Source: Membranipora membranacea
Lineage: Eukaryota; Bryozoa; Gymnolaemata; Cheilostomatida; Membraniporidae
NCBI GenBank assembly: GCA_914767715.1
Contig: OU612071.1
Coordinates: 22,627,681-22,691,680, forward strand
DNA length: 64,000 bases
Direction of reading: 5' to 3'
Shown here: positions 50,989-62,929 of the stretch, in pieces
How positions within the stretch are numbered: position 1 is the stretch's first letter
Layout of the letters: each line of letters begins with the position of its first letter
Notes under the pieces: model-generated
The model's database searches: none
What the model was told of the DNA's origin: nothing
Seen by the model: the letters and a program-made list of their open reading frames with translations, nothing else
Translations under genes and position numbers: made by a program

Positions 50989-51221
50989 GTTGTTTTGATT
51001 CCAAGATAGTTCCCCCACTTCACCCTTAGAATTAATCAAATAAGAATCCTATTTTAGAGTTAATTTTACTCTTTTATCACCTTTGGCCAATTTCAAAAGA
51101 CAGTTGGTTAATTCAGAGTATCAAATCACAGCTGATTGTTTTTCAATTAGCAGGTCATTTTAGCGTCAAAATAATTCATTCCAAGGGTGATGTAGGGGAA
51201 CTATCTCAGAATCAAAACAAC
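50989..51221. mobile_element. MITE with ~45-bp terminal inverted repeats
   Basis: The left end gttgttttgattccaagata .. cttcacccttagaatta and right end ccaagggtgatgtaggggaactatctcagaatcaaaacaac are inverted copies with few mismatches over about 45 bp. The inner ~140 bp is non-coding. No convincing target duplication is seen. Confidence 0.75.
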
Positions 51222-51796
51222 GCTATAATAGTAATAGTAATAGTAATAATAATAGCATAGCCATTTCCACCCTTGTGCTCAGACAATGAAGAAGTTCATC
51301 ACTTACAAACCTACAGCCAGAAATAATTCTACTGTGATCGGATATTTATACTTCTCTAAACAGATACTTTATTCTTCTCCAGTTTATTCCAAGATCTGCT
51401 CTGGACTCAGGTAATTTTCATTAATTTACGGTATGTTCATTCTCATAAGATAACAGTTAATGGCGCAATTATGCAATTTAAGTCCAGCTAAGGTGATGGT
51501 ATGAAGTAGTCTTCATTTTCGAGCTCCATATTGCTACTAAAACAACTCATAAATGAATCGATCTAGATTATGATCTAATTAATGATCTTTGGGCAGCTAA
51601 GGTGGTGATTGCAAGCTTCAGTATGAAACAAACTCAAAGTCCACAGAGATGTTCATATAAGAGATTTTTAGAGCTTGACTGGAAGGCGCGTGAATTTCAT
51701 TCACCTTCAAAAGTGGCATGATATTAGAAATATGATTCGTAGGCATTGCTAGTGGAAAGGCGAACTAGAAAAGTAATGATTGATTGATAAACTGAA

Positions 51797-52075
51797 TGGG
51801 GTTAAGTAACGGAATTTTTGCACATGACACTCTGTTGCTGGCAGACTAGGACAGTAGTGATTCTATAAATGAATTCTACTATGTGTTTGATGATTGTGTA
51901 ATTTCATGCTTTGGAATGTGACCGCATCTGTATGAGGATAAGTAACAGACTTGTTGCACATGACCCTCTGTTGCTAGCAGACCAGCACAGTAGTGACTCC
52001 ATAAATTTATTCAACTATGTGTTTGATTATTCTGTAATTTCATGCTGTGGAATGTCACCACATCTGCACTGGCTT
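51797..52075. repeat. Tandem duplication, ~137-bp period
   Basis: Two units share gcacatgac(a/c)ctctgttgct(g/a)gcagac, agtagtga(t/c)tc(t/c)ataaat and atgtgtttgat.attctgtaatttcatgct. The open frame at 51911-52099 is an accident of the second unit. Confidence 0.85.
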
Positions 52076-52902
52076 AGCTATGTGATTAGATGCACATGAT
52101 ACCATAATGTTTCAATCAAATATGTTGTATCAAAAATTTGAGGACGACTAAAATTTTGATACTATTCATGGGCAGGAAGGTGTTGTTTTAAAGTTGCAGT
52201 ATGATCTTATTCTGAGCCCACCGTGCTTCTTATATTACCTTTGTGTGGAGGTTCACCGGTTCACCGTAGGGTGCCTGGTATTGAAGCATATTTCCACTCT
52301 AAACTTGTTTTCTTGAGTTCTATCCTCAAATTTCTAGGCTTATTAGTAGAAATATGTTTGTCATGATAGACCGTCGCTGTTTGACTGTTGATTTCAGACT
52401 CAAACAACATTGACTATGATCAGGATTGTAATAATTTTAGTATGTAATGGGTCATAGCTCACCTATGCACGGAATTTGTACTGAAATATTTTACCTCAAC
52501 TCTCGGATATCAGTTGAATGGACCAGGGGGGATTTCTAGCCTTCAATTGTGGCCCTGCCATTTTTTACTGTCCCGTGCAGCTTAGCTGTGCACCAAGGCC
52601 ACATAGCGCCCGAGAAAGCCCAGCCGGGTCTTAGCCCCCCAGCGGGGCAGAGGTTTTGGAGGAGTGTCTTAGGTGAAAGTTAACAAGCTAAAAGAATAAA
52701 GCAGTCAACCTATATATGCAGCATGGCTACACACTGTCAGAGCTGCCATTTTGATTAGGTGGGCATGAGCTGTTGCAACAGAAGTGATTACTGATAAAAA
52801 TAATCACTTGACAATTTACATGACAATTGTTGGCCGACATTAGGTTATTCCTGAAAACACTCAGTTAACTCTTGACGCAGCCATCCCTTATCGGCTTTAG
52901 GG

Positions 52903-53880
52903 ATGGCATACGCCATTAATGACAGGCTGTGGATTTTGTTTGTTACGATCTATCTCATCATACAATCAAGGTGCTGTGTTCTACAACAAAGCAAAAAGTC
53001 CACATACAAAAGATATATAGCAGAAATCCCAGAGGCAAAGCTGAGCAAAACAACTTTCTACAAACTGAGACCTAAACATGTGAAGTTAATGAAAGCCGCC
53101 CGCTGGCTACAGAGCGTTAGTGACATATGCGACTCGATAGCAATGATGTGCAAGTCAATCAGGCTTTCTATGGCAAGAACTGGACTACATTCTTCTGACT
53201 TTAGCTTTCCTGGTAGGGAGATGGACTTGGCAGCAAAGACGGTTTATGATCTAAAAAATGAAGCGTGTCTCAGAAGAAGTTGTAAGAAATGCTCAGCTGA
53301 GGGATGTTTTTTTCAGCGATTGGTTGGCGAGATGCGATGATGGTGGTGGTGACGTGCGAGAATCGGGCAGATGTAATCAAAGCACTAGTCACTAGAATGG
53401 CAAACTTTACTTTGCATATCTCAAATGCTGTAGCATAACTGCCTTCATACAAAAGGTGTAAGGAGAACCTCTCAACAGATGAGGCTGTCTGCGTTATCGA
53501 TTTTGCAGAGAACTATGTTTGCAGACAATCCTCGGAAGCCCAATCAGCGTACTATGTTCGAAATTCTGTTACCATACACCCTATGGTGATTGTGTTTAGT
53601 CCCTGTTCCGATGTAAAGAGAGATTCATTTGTGAGCATAACAGCATATAAAACACGTGCACATCTGGTCAGACGGGTGCAGTGCACAGTATAAATCTCAC
53701 ATTCCCCTATTCAACTTATCCACTTCCTTCGAGGTCCCACTAAAGTTTACATGGAATTACTACGGCTCACGGCATGGAAAATCTGAAGGTGAGGAGAGCG
53801 GTGTTGTTAAAACTTATTTGGAAGCAATGTTGTTATCATCGATTTGCAGTCCCGATACCAGGCTTTTTAATTATAATTAG
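52903..53880 (+). pseudogene. Decayed mobile-family gene with DFAENY / WSDGC..QYKS / GSRHGK motifs
   Basis: The first open frame (52903-53340, 145 aa) contains KHVKLMKAARWLQSVSDICD and a Cys-rich end (RRSCKKCSAEGC). After frame breaks, 53473-53650 reads DEAVCVIDFAENYVCRQSSE..SVTIHPMV, and 53656-53880 reads IWSDGCSAQYKSHIPLF..YYGSRHGKSEGEESGVVK. These motifs, in this order, belong to an uncharacterised, highly multicopy gene family known from cnidarian and other invertebrate genomes. The acidic residues (DFAEN, WSDGC) look like nuclease or transposase-type metal ligands, which is inference. At least two frameshifts and stops separate the parts. A related copy lies on the minus strand at 22670-23880. 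Confidence 0.65.
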
Positions 53881-53889
53881 TCAATTTCA

Positions 53890-56310
53890 ATCCAAATAAA
53901 TTACTGCAAATAAATGATAGCACCATTGCTACTACACAATTTAATGTCGTAATGTCACCCACTATTAATCACTCGGCGCATGCGCGAACTGTTGAGGTAT
54001 AAGTTCGTCTCTGCAGCATAGGGCTTGAATTAATCAACATAAACCGAGTACCTAAATTGGGTAAAAATGAAAACCCGTAATTTGGAAATATTTGGGCCTT
54101 AAGGTAAGGCTGGTAGGGGTTGGCTACCCTAGAAGAAGTGGGCTGTGGGATCAGCTCATACCTCAGTCGCATACCTACCTCACACTGCTCTATCTGTTAT
54201 CAGTCATGGAAACACTTTATAATTGTATACCGTTGGATCACTGCTAAGGCAGTCCAATCTCACTTTCACACTCGTCTCACTTATTACGATGGATATAGGA
54301 TCAAATGCAAATTTTGTGATACGATATGAAATGGTAACCTGGTCCTATTTTTCCTATTGTAAACTATTTTACCGTGTTTGATTCACTGAAAAATACAGTA
54401 ACAATTTTGTTATGTTGCCATGCTAATTCCGAATGCTAATGCGAATTACAGGGTAGTCGGGGAAGTCTCCAAAGGAATTATGTCCTCACAGACAAAAGGG
54501 TTTCTCTCCACTCTGTGTGGCAGACCTCAACCTCCCCAAAACAAGGCCACTACAATTTGCGGCACCATATGGCATCTTGTGATAGAGATGAAAAAAAAAC
54601 TGCTCATATAATCGTGTATTATACAATCTGATGCCGTTTATATTTGTATCACAAAAACAATAATTATAATGCTTTATTCTGTAATAGTAATCCCTCAAAA
54701 TAATTAGCTGTTCTCATTTGATCTACCCCCTCTTGCTTAGAAAATGTTATTAACTTTACAGCCATATGTCCAGCCGGAACCTCGAAGAACAGTAACAGTA
54801 AGCTGTATGTCACCAGCTGTCAGTACGCCTCCAGCTAACCAACCAGAATGCTGTATTACGCCAGTTCTTGGGTCACCATATCCGGGTATAGACAGTCATG
54901 TGAGAATCATTTGGAACAGGTTGGCTAATTTTAGAGAACATGCAATGAGTCTGTAATATGTAATCTGATCTCAATTGAACATTCCGTCCGTTGTTGCTCC
55001 CAACAGCAGATTAAATAGAAAAAACTGTGAAAGTTTGCATTTTAGGTTAGGTATATTGGTGGGTCACGCTGCCCATCTCAAGTAGACTCTCCATTATTCT
55101 GACGCAATATTTGACCAATAACATTTTTTAACCCTCATATACAGCTTTGAAATAATGTTTTTAATTGGCGTGGTATAAATTCTGTGACAATTAACTTATG
55201 ACACAAAAAATTATTCCGAAGAAAAATTACCAAGTAATGGAAACCATACATTATCAGATCAATGCCATTAAACCTCCTGAGACCCAGTTTTGTTCGTCCT
55301 TTGATCATCATTAATTACCATCATTCTAGTGTGGAGACATTCGTCTACACTAAAACCTTCAGTAATATAGTGGCACAAGTTGGAAGAGTGGATGCGTATG
55401 ACGGTATCTTAAGGTTAGAACGGATTTTGCAGCAGTACATAAGGTCATACCATCACCTGGCAGTTCTGCAACTTCAGCGTACAAAGTCCAAATCCAATGG
55501 CAGCAAAATCAGGTATATTAGTCATGTCTCATTACTGTAATGTTGTAATTTCAATCTAATTTTAAATCCTAGAGAAAGTTTACCATTCCACACAGGCTTG
55601 AAAAAATGAAATTCATAACTAGCAAACATCTTATTTGTTATTTTATTTTTATTTATTAAATGTATGTAAGTGTAAATTTCACCAACACTTCCCGATCTAT
55701 CTTCAATTTAAACTATCGGATAATGTGAATTCCATTCATTCCAGTCTGAGGTATGATTCGATTGATGTCAAAAGCGCACCATAGGACGTTATGTGCTCAT
55801 CAGAGTAGTTGATACGCTGAGATAGAAGATCAGGCAGAAATCAAGAGCGGAAGATATGTCCACACTGGTTGCAATGAGGGAGGAAGTACTTGATGAGCCA
55901 AGCATCCGAGAGGTCGAACACCACCAAAATCAAAGATTTGGGCTCACTCACACCACTGTAGAATTCTACAAATTTATGTTGATGTTGATCGGTACTGGTG
56001 GTCAAACTTCTCACTAACTGGAGCTGACTCAATAAAAGCTATGCAAGGTAATTAAAAGATGGAGAATTCTGAACCACGCTGTAGGTTTCTCTCCTCCGAG
56101 AATTCTTGTTAAACGGCAACCTGTACAACTAGACCTGACCGCAGTCCATTGCCGTACGTACTCTAAGCTGAAAACTTTTTGACAAATGACATACTAATGG
56201 TTACTTACATTGTATCTGCAAGCTTGGGCCAAAAAAATGTGCCCACCAAGTATTTGTGGACTCAGATAGCCGGATTGCAATAGTTCATTCTTGTAACCAT
56301 GCTTAAATTT
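53890..56310. other. No assigned gene; scattered open frames
   Basis: Open frames at 54744-54956 and 55262-55540 on the plus strand have varied, protein-like composition (the latter with a Leu-rich ..GILRLERILQQYI..LAVLQLQ..) and could be exons of the PHD-finger gene to the right. I could not link them by splice phase or recognise a family. Everything else is noise level. Confidence 0.35.
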
Positions 56311-56318
56311 CTTTATAG

Positions 56319-56899
56319 ACCTACTTCTCGTCTCAAAAGAATTAGAAGCCAAGTTCTCTGCCCTGCATGGTAAACTACCAACTCACGAGAAGAGAGGTTA
56401 GTATTCTTGAAAATTATGTTCGAAACCGCTACACATTTTGCATGAGCAACCCCTTTAGAAGGAGATCAGCTACATAAGTCTGATTTTCATGTTCTGTTCT
56501 ATTCATTTCAGAGATCTATAGTATGGCGATCGATGCCTTCGTAAATACATCAGGAAGAGAATTCAGAAAGGCAACCAACGAAAATGTGGAGAAGAAAAAA
56601 TCACAGAGAGTGGAGGTAAATAACTATGCGTAAATAGAAAGTCAATCGTTAAAAAAATTACAAGTTGGAGCATTAGTACTCCAGAACCTTTCTCATATTA
56701 ATAATATTTTTCTTTAGGTATGGGCTGCTACGAAACGCAGAAAAAAACCAATTCAAATAATGAGAACTGCGGAATATGTCAGAAAAATGATTCAAGTGAT
56801 AACGATGGTGACAGGTGGATTCTGTGTCCTAGGTGTACCAACTGGTTCCGTCACAAGTGCTCGGAACTTACAGATGAGCAGTTTGTATGCAAAAAATAG
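56319..56899 (+). CDS. 3' exons of a PHD-finger protein (partial)
   Basis: Three exons: 56319-56396, 56512-56615, 56718-56899. Phases match at the first junction (phase 1) and are 0 at the second. Exon 1 reads LLLVSKELEAKFSALHGKLP and exon 2 a basic helix-rich stretch (..EFRKATNENVEKKKSQRVE). Exon 3 begins VWAATKRRKK, an NLS-like run. A 7-A tract (56741-56747) then puts the frame one base out. In the shifted frame is a PHD-type zinc finger, CGICQKND..RWILCPRCTNWF then HKCSELTDEQFVCKK, then a stop. The finger has Cys4-His-Cys-Cys, and the final Cys is missing because the stop falls two residues after FVC. PHD fingers read histone tails or, in invertebrates, often end transposase-derived proteins. 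The upstream part of the gene is not identified. Confidence 0.6.
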
Positions 56900-57516
56900 C
56901 AGTGGTAAACAGTGGTCAGATACATACACAAGTATGAGTAAAAATATTTTACGTTTGAGATTGTGTATTGCCTAATTTCTAATATCCATCCTGTAATAGG
57001 TTGATAGCATCAAAACCCTTATAGTCGAGATCCAAGGGTCAACATCCATGTTGAAAGTCTGAAAGCTGAGATTCATACATTATCGAGTAGAAGTGTTATA
57101 TTATGTATTCCACCCTCAGAACAGGAATCACAAGGGGTTCTTCTGTTTATTTTGCTGTTTAATATTTTGCAATTGATGACCTTGATTTTTGTTGTCATCA
57201 GATTTATGTAAATTGACATGCAAATAATGATTACACTTTTATTTTTTGAGCTATCAATTTTGAATGCAAAACATCTTTTTTTTTACCACTTTCATTGCAC
57301 CAAATTTGTTGTATTAACAGACATTTAGGGTCAGGAGTTGAGTTGTCCTTGAATGACAAGGTTATACTTGATATTTAGCATTAAAAAAGCGAGATGAACC
57401 CTCGTCTTACACACAATCACAGCAGGAGCAGAAATCATTGTTTTTTATTGGAAAACTCACTTTCATGAGGAGAGGGTTAATACAAACTCCAAGTAACTGT
57501 CGGAGGAGATTAATTT

Positions 57517-58257
57517 TTGATTGTTAGATATACAAATATAATAAAACGAGGAACCAACTACTCCAACACTGTGAAATCCGCTATTATAAAACCACTACCC
57601 AAAGTAAAAAATCCACAAGAACTGAAACACTATTATCATCAATTTGCATATAGATCAGACCGTTCTACACAAGATGCCATTCTCTGCTTGACTACCACAG
57701 TAACCACCAATTATGCAAGATGCTTATTTCTAGACTTTTCGTCAGCCTTCAATACAATCAATGTCTCCAGTCTCATATCACAACTCCAGCACCTCGACTC
57801 TGCTGTCACTGAGTGGATATCTAGCTTTCTCAGTGACAGAGTACAAAGAACTATGGTAGACGGCAATCTATCTCGACCCATCAAGACAAACACTGGTACA
57901 CCTCAAGGCTCCGTTTTAAGTCCTCTTTTGTTTTCCATATATACGGACCGGATTACATCTGAATTGAGCAATGTTACCATAATCAAGTATGCTGATGACA
58001 CCTGTATCAGTGGCTGCATTTCTAATCAACATGATCTAGACTCATACTTTAACGAGATAGACAAGATTTCTAAGCAATGTACTGATCATGATCTTTTATT
58101 GAATGCCAGCAAAACTCAGGAAATATTATTTTCTACTCAACGAACTAAGCCCCATACCCCTCCTATTGTTTTAAATGGTGAAAGCATTACTATGTGTGAC
58201 AAAGTCACTTATCTTGGTATTATGTTAGATCAAAAACTCGCCAGCTATATCTATTGA
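57517..58257 (+). pseudogene. Non-LTR retrotransposon reverse transcriptase fragment (CR1/L2/Rex1-like)
   Basis: An open frame of 246 aa with RT blocks in order: IIKPLPK, then HQFAYRSDRSTQDAI, CLFLDFSSAFNTI, TGTPQGSVLSPLLFSIY, IIKYADDT (the catalytic YADD), LLLNASKTQEILFS and VTYLGIMLD. The stretch between KNPQELKHYY and HQFAYR is about 60-90 aa too short: the palm block with the RP..L/SIxxKxxE motif has been deleted. The core catalytic sites remain. It ends at 58257, where it runs straight into an unrelated transposase sequence. Confidence 0.9.
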
Positions 58258-58846
58258 CCCCACATTAAACCTCGGTGATTTTTATGTGACTCCAATCACA
58301 CACAGGAATGTATTAGTAAAATCTTGGAAATCTGGTAATCCTGCTTGCTTCTGTGGCCCAATGCTCATACACTTTCACAAAACTTTTGCTGCATACCATT
58401 CATTGATGGCAGAAATTAAGAAGCTGTGCCAGGCTTTAGAAAACCTGTGTGCCTATGGTACAGACGGGGAGGGGAAGTTAATCAAGGCCCTAAAAACTGT
58501 ATTTCCCATTGCCAGACAGGTACGCTGTTATTTACATGTCGAAAAAAACCTTGTTTCAAAAGTGGTTCTTGGCATTCGTACAACAGTGAAGAGTGCATTG
58601 TATGACCTTTGCACATCTACAGACTTTGATGATTCATATGAACATACTGTGAACCTCTTCACTGAAGTTTGTCCTAGCCCTGAAGCTGTCAAGTACCTGA
58701 ATAATAATAGAAACATGCTGAAACAAAACGTCAATTGCGCTAACAACAATGGTCAACTGTTCTATAATAACCCATCTGAATCTGTCAACCAAAAAATAAA
58801 ACATGTCATGAAACACAGGTCAGCGCAGCACGTATGTAGCCCATAA
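58244..58846 (+). pseudogene. MULE-type transposase fragment
   Basis: The frame opens AISIDPTLNLGDFYVTPITH and continues CGPMLIHFHKTFAAYHSLM, LCAYGTDGEGKLIKAL, VRCYLHVEKNLVSK and FYNNPSESVNQKIKH. This matches the DDE core layout of Mutator-like transposases common in invertebrates: first D in DPT.NLGDF, second in GTDGE, H in the CxxH step, E in SESxN. About 200 aa are present, so the N-terminal zinc-finger part and the C-terminus are missing. It starts inside the last codons of the RT frame, in a different reading frame. Confidence 0.75.
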
Positions 58847-60077
58847 CCGCTGCTGATTTGTGATAGAAAGGCAGCACAATGTGCTACACCACAAAAGCTC
58901 ACAAAAACTGTGATTTGCACTCCACTTAACCATACTGACTCTCGTGATCTGACTGGGCATGTAGATCACTGATAAACTAGGCTATCATTACCACAAAGCA
59001 GGTGTCGTAAGGCTAAGTATGCATCATGCGTGACTTGAACTTGCGCATGTGCAAGAACAATGAGTTTAGATTGGGTTCTGATTGCAACATTGGAAAGGGG
59101 AATTGGGATACCCCCTGCATAAACTGTCAATCAACATCAGCTAATAATGACAAGAAAGGATAACTATTAATAAGAAATCCGCACGCTTTGGGGATTATGT
59201 CACCAGAGCAGGTAGCCAATCAGATGGCTTCGGAATTCCGAGACTCAATTTTGCAGAGATCAGCTCATGCCCAGAGCTGAGCATGCGCAGAATGCCACTT
59301 AACAAAGCCTTATCGGAGGCCTACCAGGGTATTGGGATTCTAGGCAATTGTGCTCAGTTGTCATTCATTGGTCTGTTCCAATAGTAGAAGATGGACTATT
59401 CTGCATTGTCTAAGGGCTTAGGCAGTGTTGGTTGCATGGTTGGCTAAAAATTGTCTAAACCATTAGGAGTACATTCTGAATTATCTCATTGCTAGAATTT
59501 TTAGGAGTTATGATTCCATGGAAATGAAGAGTACAATTTCCAATGCAGCTGTAACTGGAAATTATAATTCAAAACGGCGGCCCCCATGCAAAAAGAAAAG
59601 TTTTCACAAGGGAGAGGAAAAAGCAAGGAAACATGGTAAGTTCAGTCAGTTCACTGACCTAAATGGGTTACCAACATGTGCTGGGAGTACTGTTAGTATA
59701 TGCACTTACATACTGTTAGCATATGCACTTGCATTTTGCATTTAGTTTGGAAATCAAATGCTAAGACTGAAATATCTGATAACAGGCCTGTCGGCAGGTC
59801 GGCAAAGTTCCGGCGCCGTCCATCATCCAGGCTCTTGCAAGAAAGGAAGTTGGCATGCAGCCATTTTGGTAGGGTATCATTGGATATATCACATCATGGT
59901 TTTTTTTTCAGCAGGACAGGATTGGATTTAATCCATGCAACAACATCAAATTTGGCTGCCATCAGTTTTTATACTTATTTCTATCATTCTGCCAAGATGA
60001 CTAGCTAGTAGAAGAATAGTTTGGCTTGCTAGTGTTAGCTAACAAGGCATTTAATAGACTTTCCCTATGCTAGCTAA

Positions 60078-60250
60078 ATAATGGGGACATCTAAGTTACG
60101 TTAACCTCGATTATGGGGACATGTAAGTTACGTTAACCCCGATTATGGGGACATGTAAGTTACATTAACCTCAATTATGGGCACATCTAAGTTACCTTAA
60201 CTTCGATTATGGGGACATCTAAGTTACGTTAACCTCGATTATGGGGACAC
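60078..60250. repeat. 32-bp minisatellite, ~5.5 copies
   Basis: The unit is ATTATGGGGACATCTAAGTT plus ACGTTAACCTCG, repeated in direct orientation from 60078 to about 60250. Variants at a few positions (ATG/ATC, CCC/CTC, GGCACA) show the copies have drifted. There are no spacers. Confidence 0.95.
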
Positions 60251-60419
60251 AAAATCATAATGAGTTCTAAATATTGCAATTATGTAATCATTTTAAGGGT
60301 GTAGATTATTTGAACATCGATATGCCCAATCTTAGTGGAGGGTTTCATCCAAATTAAAAAGTCTATTGACGCAATATGGACGGAAAAACTCCTGTATAAT
60401 TCTTAATTAATTGATTCTA

Positions 60420-60480
60420 AAGCAGGAAACTATTGCTCTATGCCATAATGGCTTCATCTACCAGAAGCAAAGCTCAACTG
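60420..60480 (+). other. Possible FLYWCH-like zinc-finger exon remnant
   Basis: The frame reads TIALCHNGFIYQKQSSTG and then meets gtgagt, a good splice donor, at 60481. HNGFIYQK is reminiscent of the opening strand of FLYWCH fingers, which often accompany MULE-type transposases. The match is short, no second half is found, and the link is speculative. Confidence 0.25.
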
Positions 60481-61918
60481 GTGAGTCTTTGTATATGATC
60501 ATTTCCGAAGGACCGTTGTTGAAAACATTTAGGCAAGCAATTGTGCTACCCTTGGATGTACCAATTGTTGCTGTTGTGTTAGATAATAATAAATATACAC
60601 TAAAGGCAAACATAATATTATAATTCCTAGACCCAATAGCTTTTGAAATCATGCTAATGATGATGTGGGAGAGCGTCACTAACCCCAAACATATGTTAGG
60701 AACTTGTCACATATATGTCAAGTTTGGTGGGTTTTCCTTCCATCATATTTTCTATCCCTCCTCAGTTCTAACTGAGCCTTATTCTCTTATCGATATTCTC
60801 AGAGTTTAGCCTGAGGAAGGCAGACATGAACATTCACGAGATAGAGATACCAGCTACTCGGGGCCTGGGTGAAGGTTGGCTCTAAGTATCTTCATCAGAC
60901 CGACCATTGTAGACAGACATACTTTCCCTATAGCTGTACTTATTAGGTAAGTTAATATAGACACAACATGACACACAAAGATGTGTAGTAGTCTAGAGCG
61001 GACCGAACCTTTCCCTGCGCGAGTTGTAGCTTGCCCGGACAAATGAAGGCTTTTATTTTGCAGTTCATGTGAATTTTCCTCACTGAAAGTCCACACCGTA
61101 TAGTGGTAGGTGAAATAAGCTCATTTTGTGCAGTCTGCTGCGCGGTTTCGCTATCCTCAGAATAAAATCCTCAGAATAAGAACATAATAGATATGAGTTT
61201 AGTTTTAGTTTTCTGTTGTTTGAGTATAGACATGTTTTCTTGTTGTACCCTGTGTTAGTTCTATGAGTATTACACTATTAGGCTTGCTGCGAGATGAACG
61301 AATAGTCCTGACGGCTCGCCTGATACTTAGTTCAGCAGTGAATGTGTGTTGTTGAGCAAGGTTTCAGGTGTGCTGTACACGACAAGTCAACCTCCCTGAA
61401 GTCCCAACGTAGTTCCTTCCAAACAATCCGTTGATTGGCACATTTGCAATGCATTCCATTCTATCATAATATTATGCATCATCCCCATGGGTTTGGTCCC
61501 AGTGTAGACTATAGTTTGATAGATTTTATTTACACCAATCTTAATCTTGATGAGTAAGACTTTTTATATAATCTCTTATCTCTCTCTCTTTATTGAGCTA
61601 ATTATCTAGAGGTACTCACTCACACAATGATACATTTGTTTTATATTCCCTGAATAATCTGTAGTCATGTGTCACTGGAAGTCAATAAAATATTTTATTA
61701 TGTAATTATAATCCTGATTAGGAAACAAATTAAAAGTATAAATTACCATCCTGTCACTAATCTGCTTTGTTTGAGATATAAATTGGCCCACCAACCACCT
61801 GCAAGTCAATGTTTACTTTTTCAGTTTGCAATAATGATATGCTTTATTCTTTAATATTGATAGATGATATTGATGAAGAGTAATCGATAAAACAATTTTA
61901 GCAATCTTTATGGAACAG

Positions 61919-62019
61919 GTGTTGATAGTGAGCTGTTACAGCGTAGGCTTAAAGAAGAAGCCAAAGAGGAGGAAGACGCCAAACTCGAGGCAGCGTGTAC
62001 CCTTGTCACACTTGGTTCG
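61919..62019 (+). CDS. Single internal exon of an unidentified gene
   Basis: The acceptor is ggaacag/GTGTTGAT and the donor GGTTCG/gtaagc, both good. The 101-nt exon reads VDSELLQRRLKEEAKEEEDA then KLEAACTLVTLGS, an acidic and basic helix then a hydrophobic helix. The composition is clearly coding. It opens at phase 1 and closes at phase 0. I could not connect it to the PHD exons at 56.3-56.9 kb or to anything to the right. Neighbouring exons may lie beyond the window edge. Confidence 0.55.
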
Positions 62020-62929
62020 GTAAGCATAGCATGAAATATTCAAGTTGGTGAGTCGTGGTGCAATTTTGTACATTTATACATGTACTGTATTTGTACATTT
62101 ATGACTCTGAACCGATATATCGTTTACTTTGTTTTAGTGTGGGGATCCTCCAGATTCACTGTTTTCGGAACGTGAGAATTGCCATACATAATCATTTGGA
62201 GTCATTCGTCTGGAGTCATTCGTCTTTAATTGTTTTATTTGCATACTCCTGCAAAATCGAAAAACAAAAATATAAGAAGGAAGTTTATATTCATAGATAA
62301 GTACTTATTTTGCTCATTTACCTAACTCCTTTGACCAAGTCCCCATAGTTTGAGCTTTTATAGATACAATGTTACGTCATTAGCTTAGCTTAGCTCAGTT
62401 TCCTCCCATAGTTTGTAATTTTGTAATGATGTGATATATCTGGTCAAGAAATAACATCCTCATAACTGAGAATTTTTCCCTATCTGAGTTTTGTATTGGC
62501 TGGCTGCGAAAATATAGAGACTTTCCTTTACTTCAATTTATTCGAACCCAAAGAGCCTATTGTCGTCCACACCAACACCATTCCATTCATGTTTCATCAA
62601 TAGCAGTAAATCTTCAGTCTGAGACTACCAAGAATCAACATCTCACTGTGTGTTGTAAGATTGAATGCATATCCATACCAATTGACCCCATAATTCAAAT
62701 TGCAAGTTTACAAACAGAAATATTTATGTAGTTAGTTACCAATCTCTTTGCAATCAATCAACTATAAGAAGCCCAAAAGTGGTTAAAAGATAATTAGATT
62801 GTGAACCACAATGCTGCCTTTAGAGAGTGAATGTGAGATAACCAGAAAATTATTTAGTCAATCTGATTGATTTTTTCTCAGTAATTTTGCGCTTTCTCGA
62901 GAATTTCATCACAGCCGCAACCATTTTTT

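Noticed and set aside
60078-60250. CRISPR-like direct repeats
   Set aside because: The 32-bp units abut with no spacers and the DNA is eukaryotic, so it is a minisatellite.
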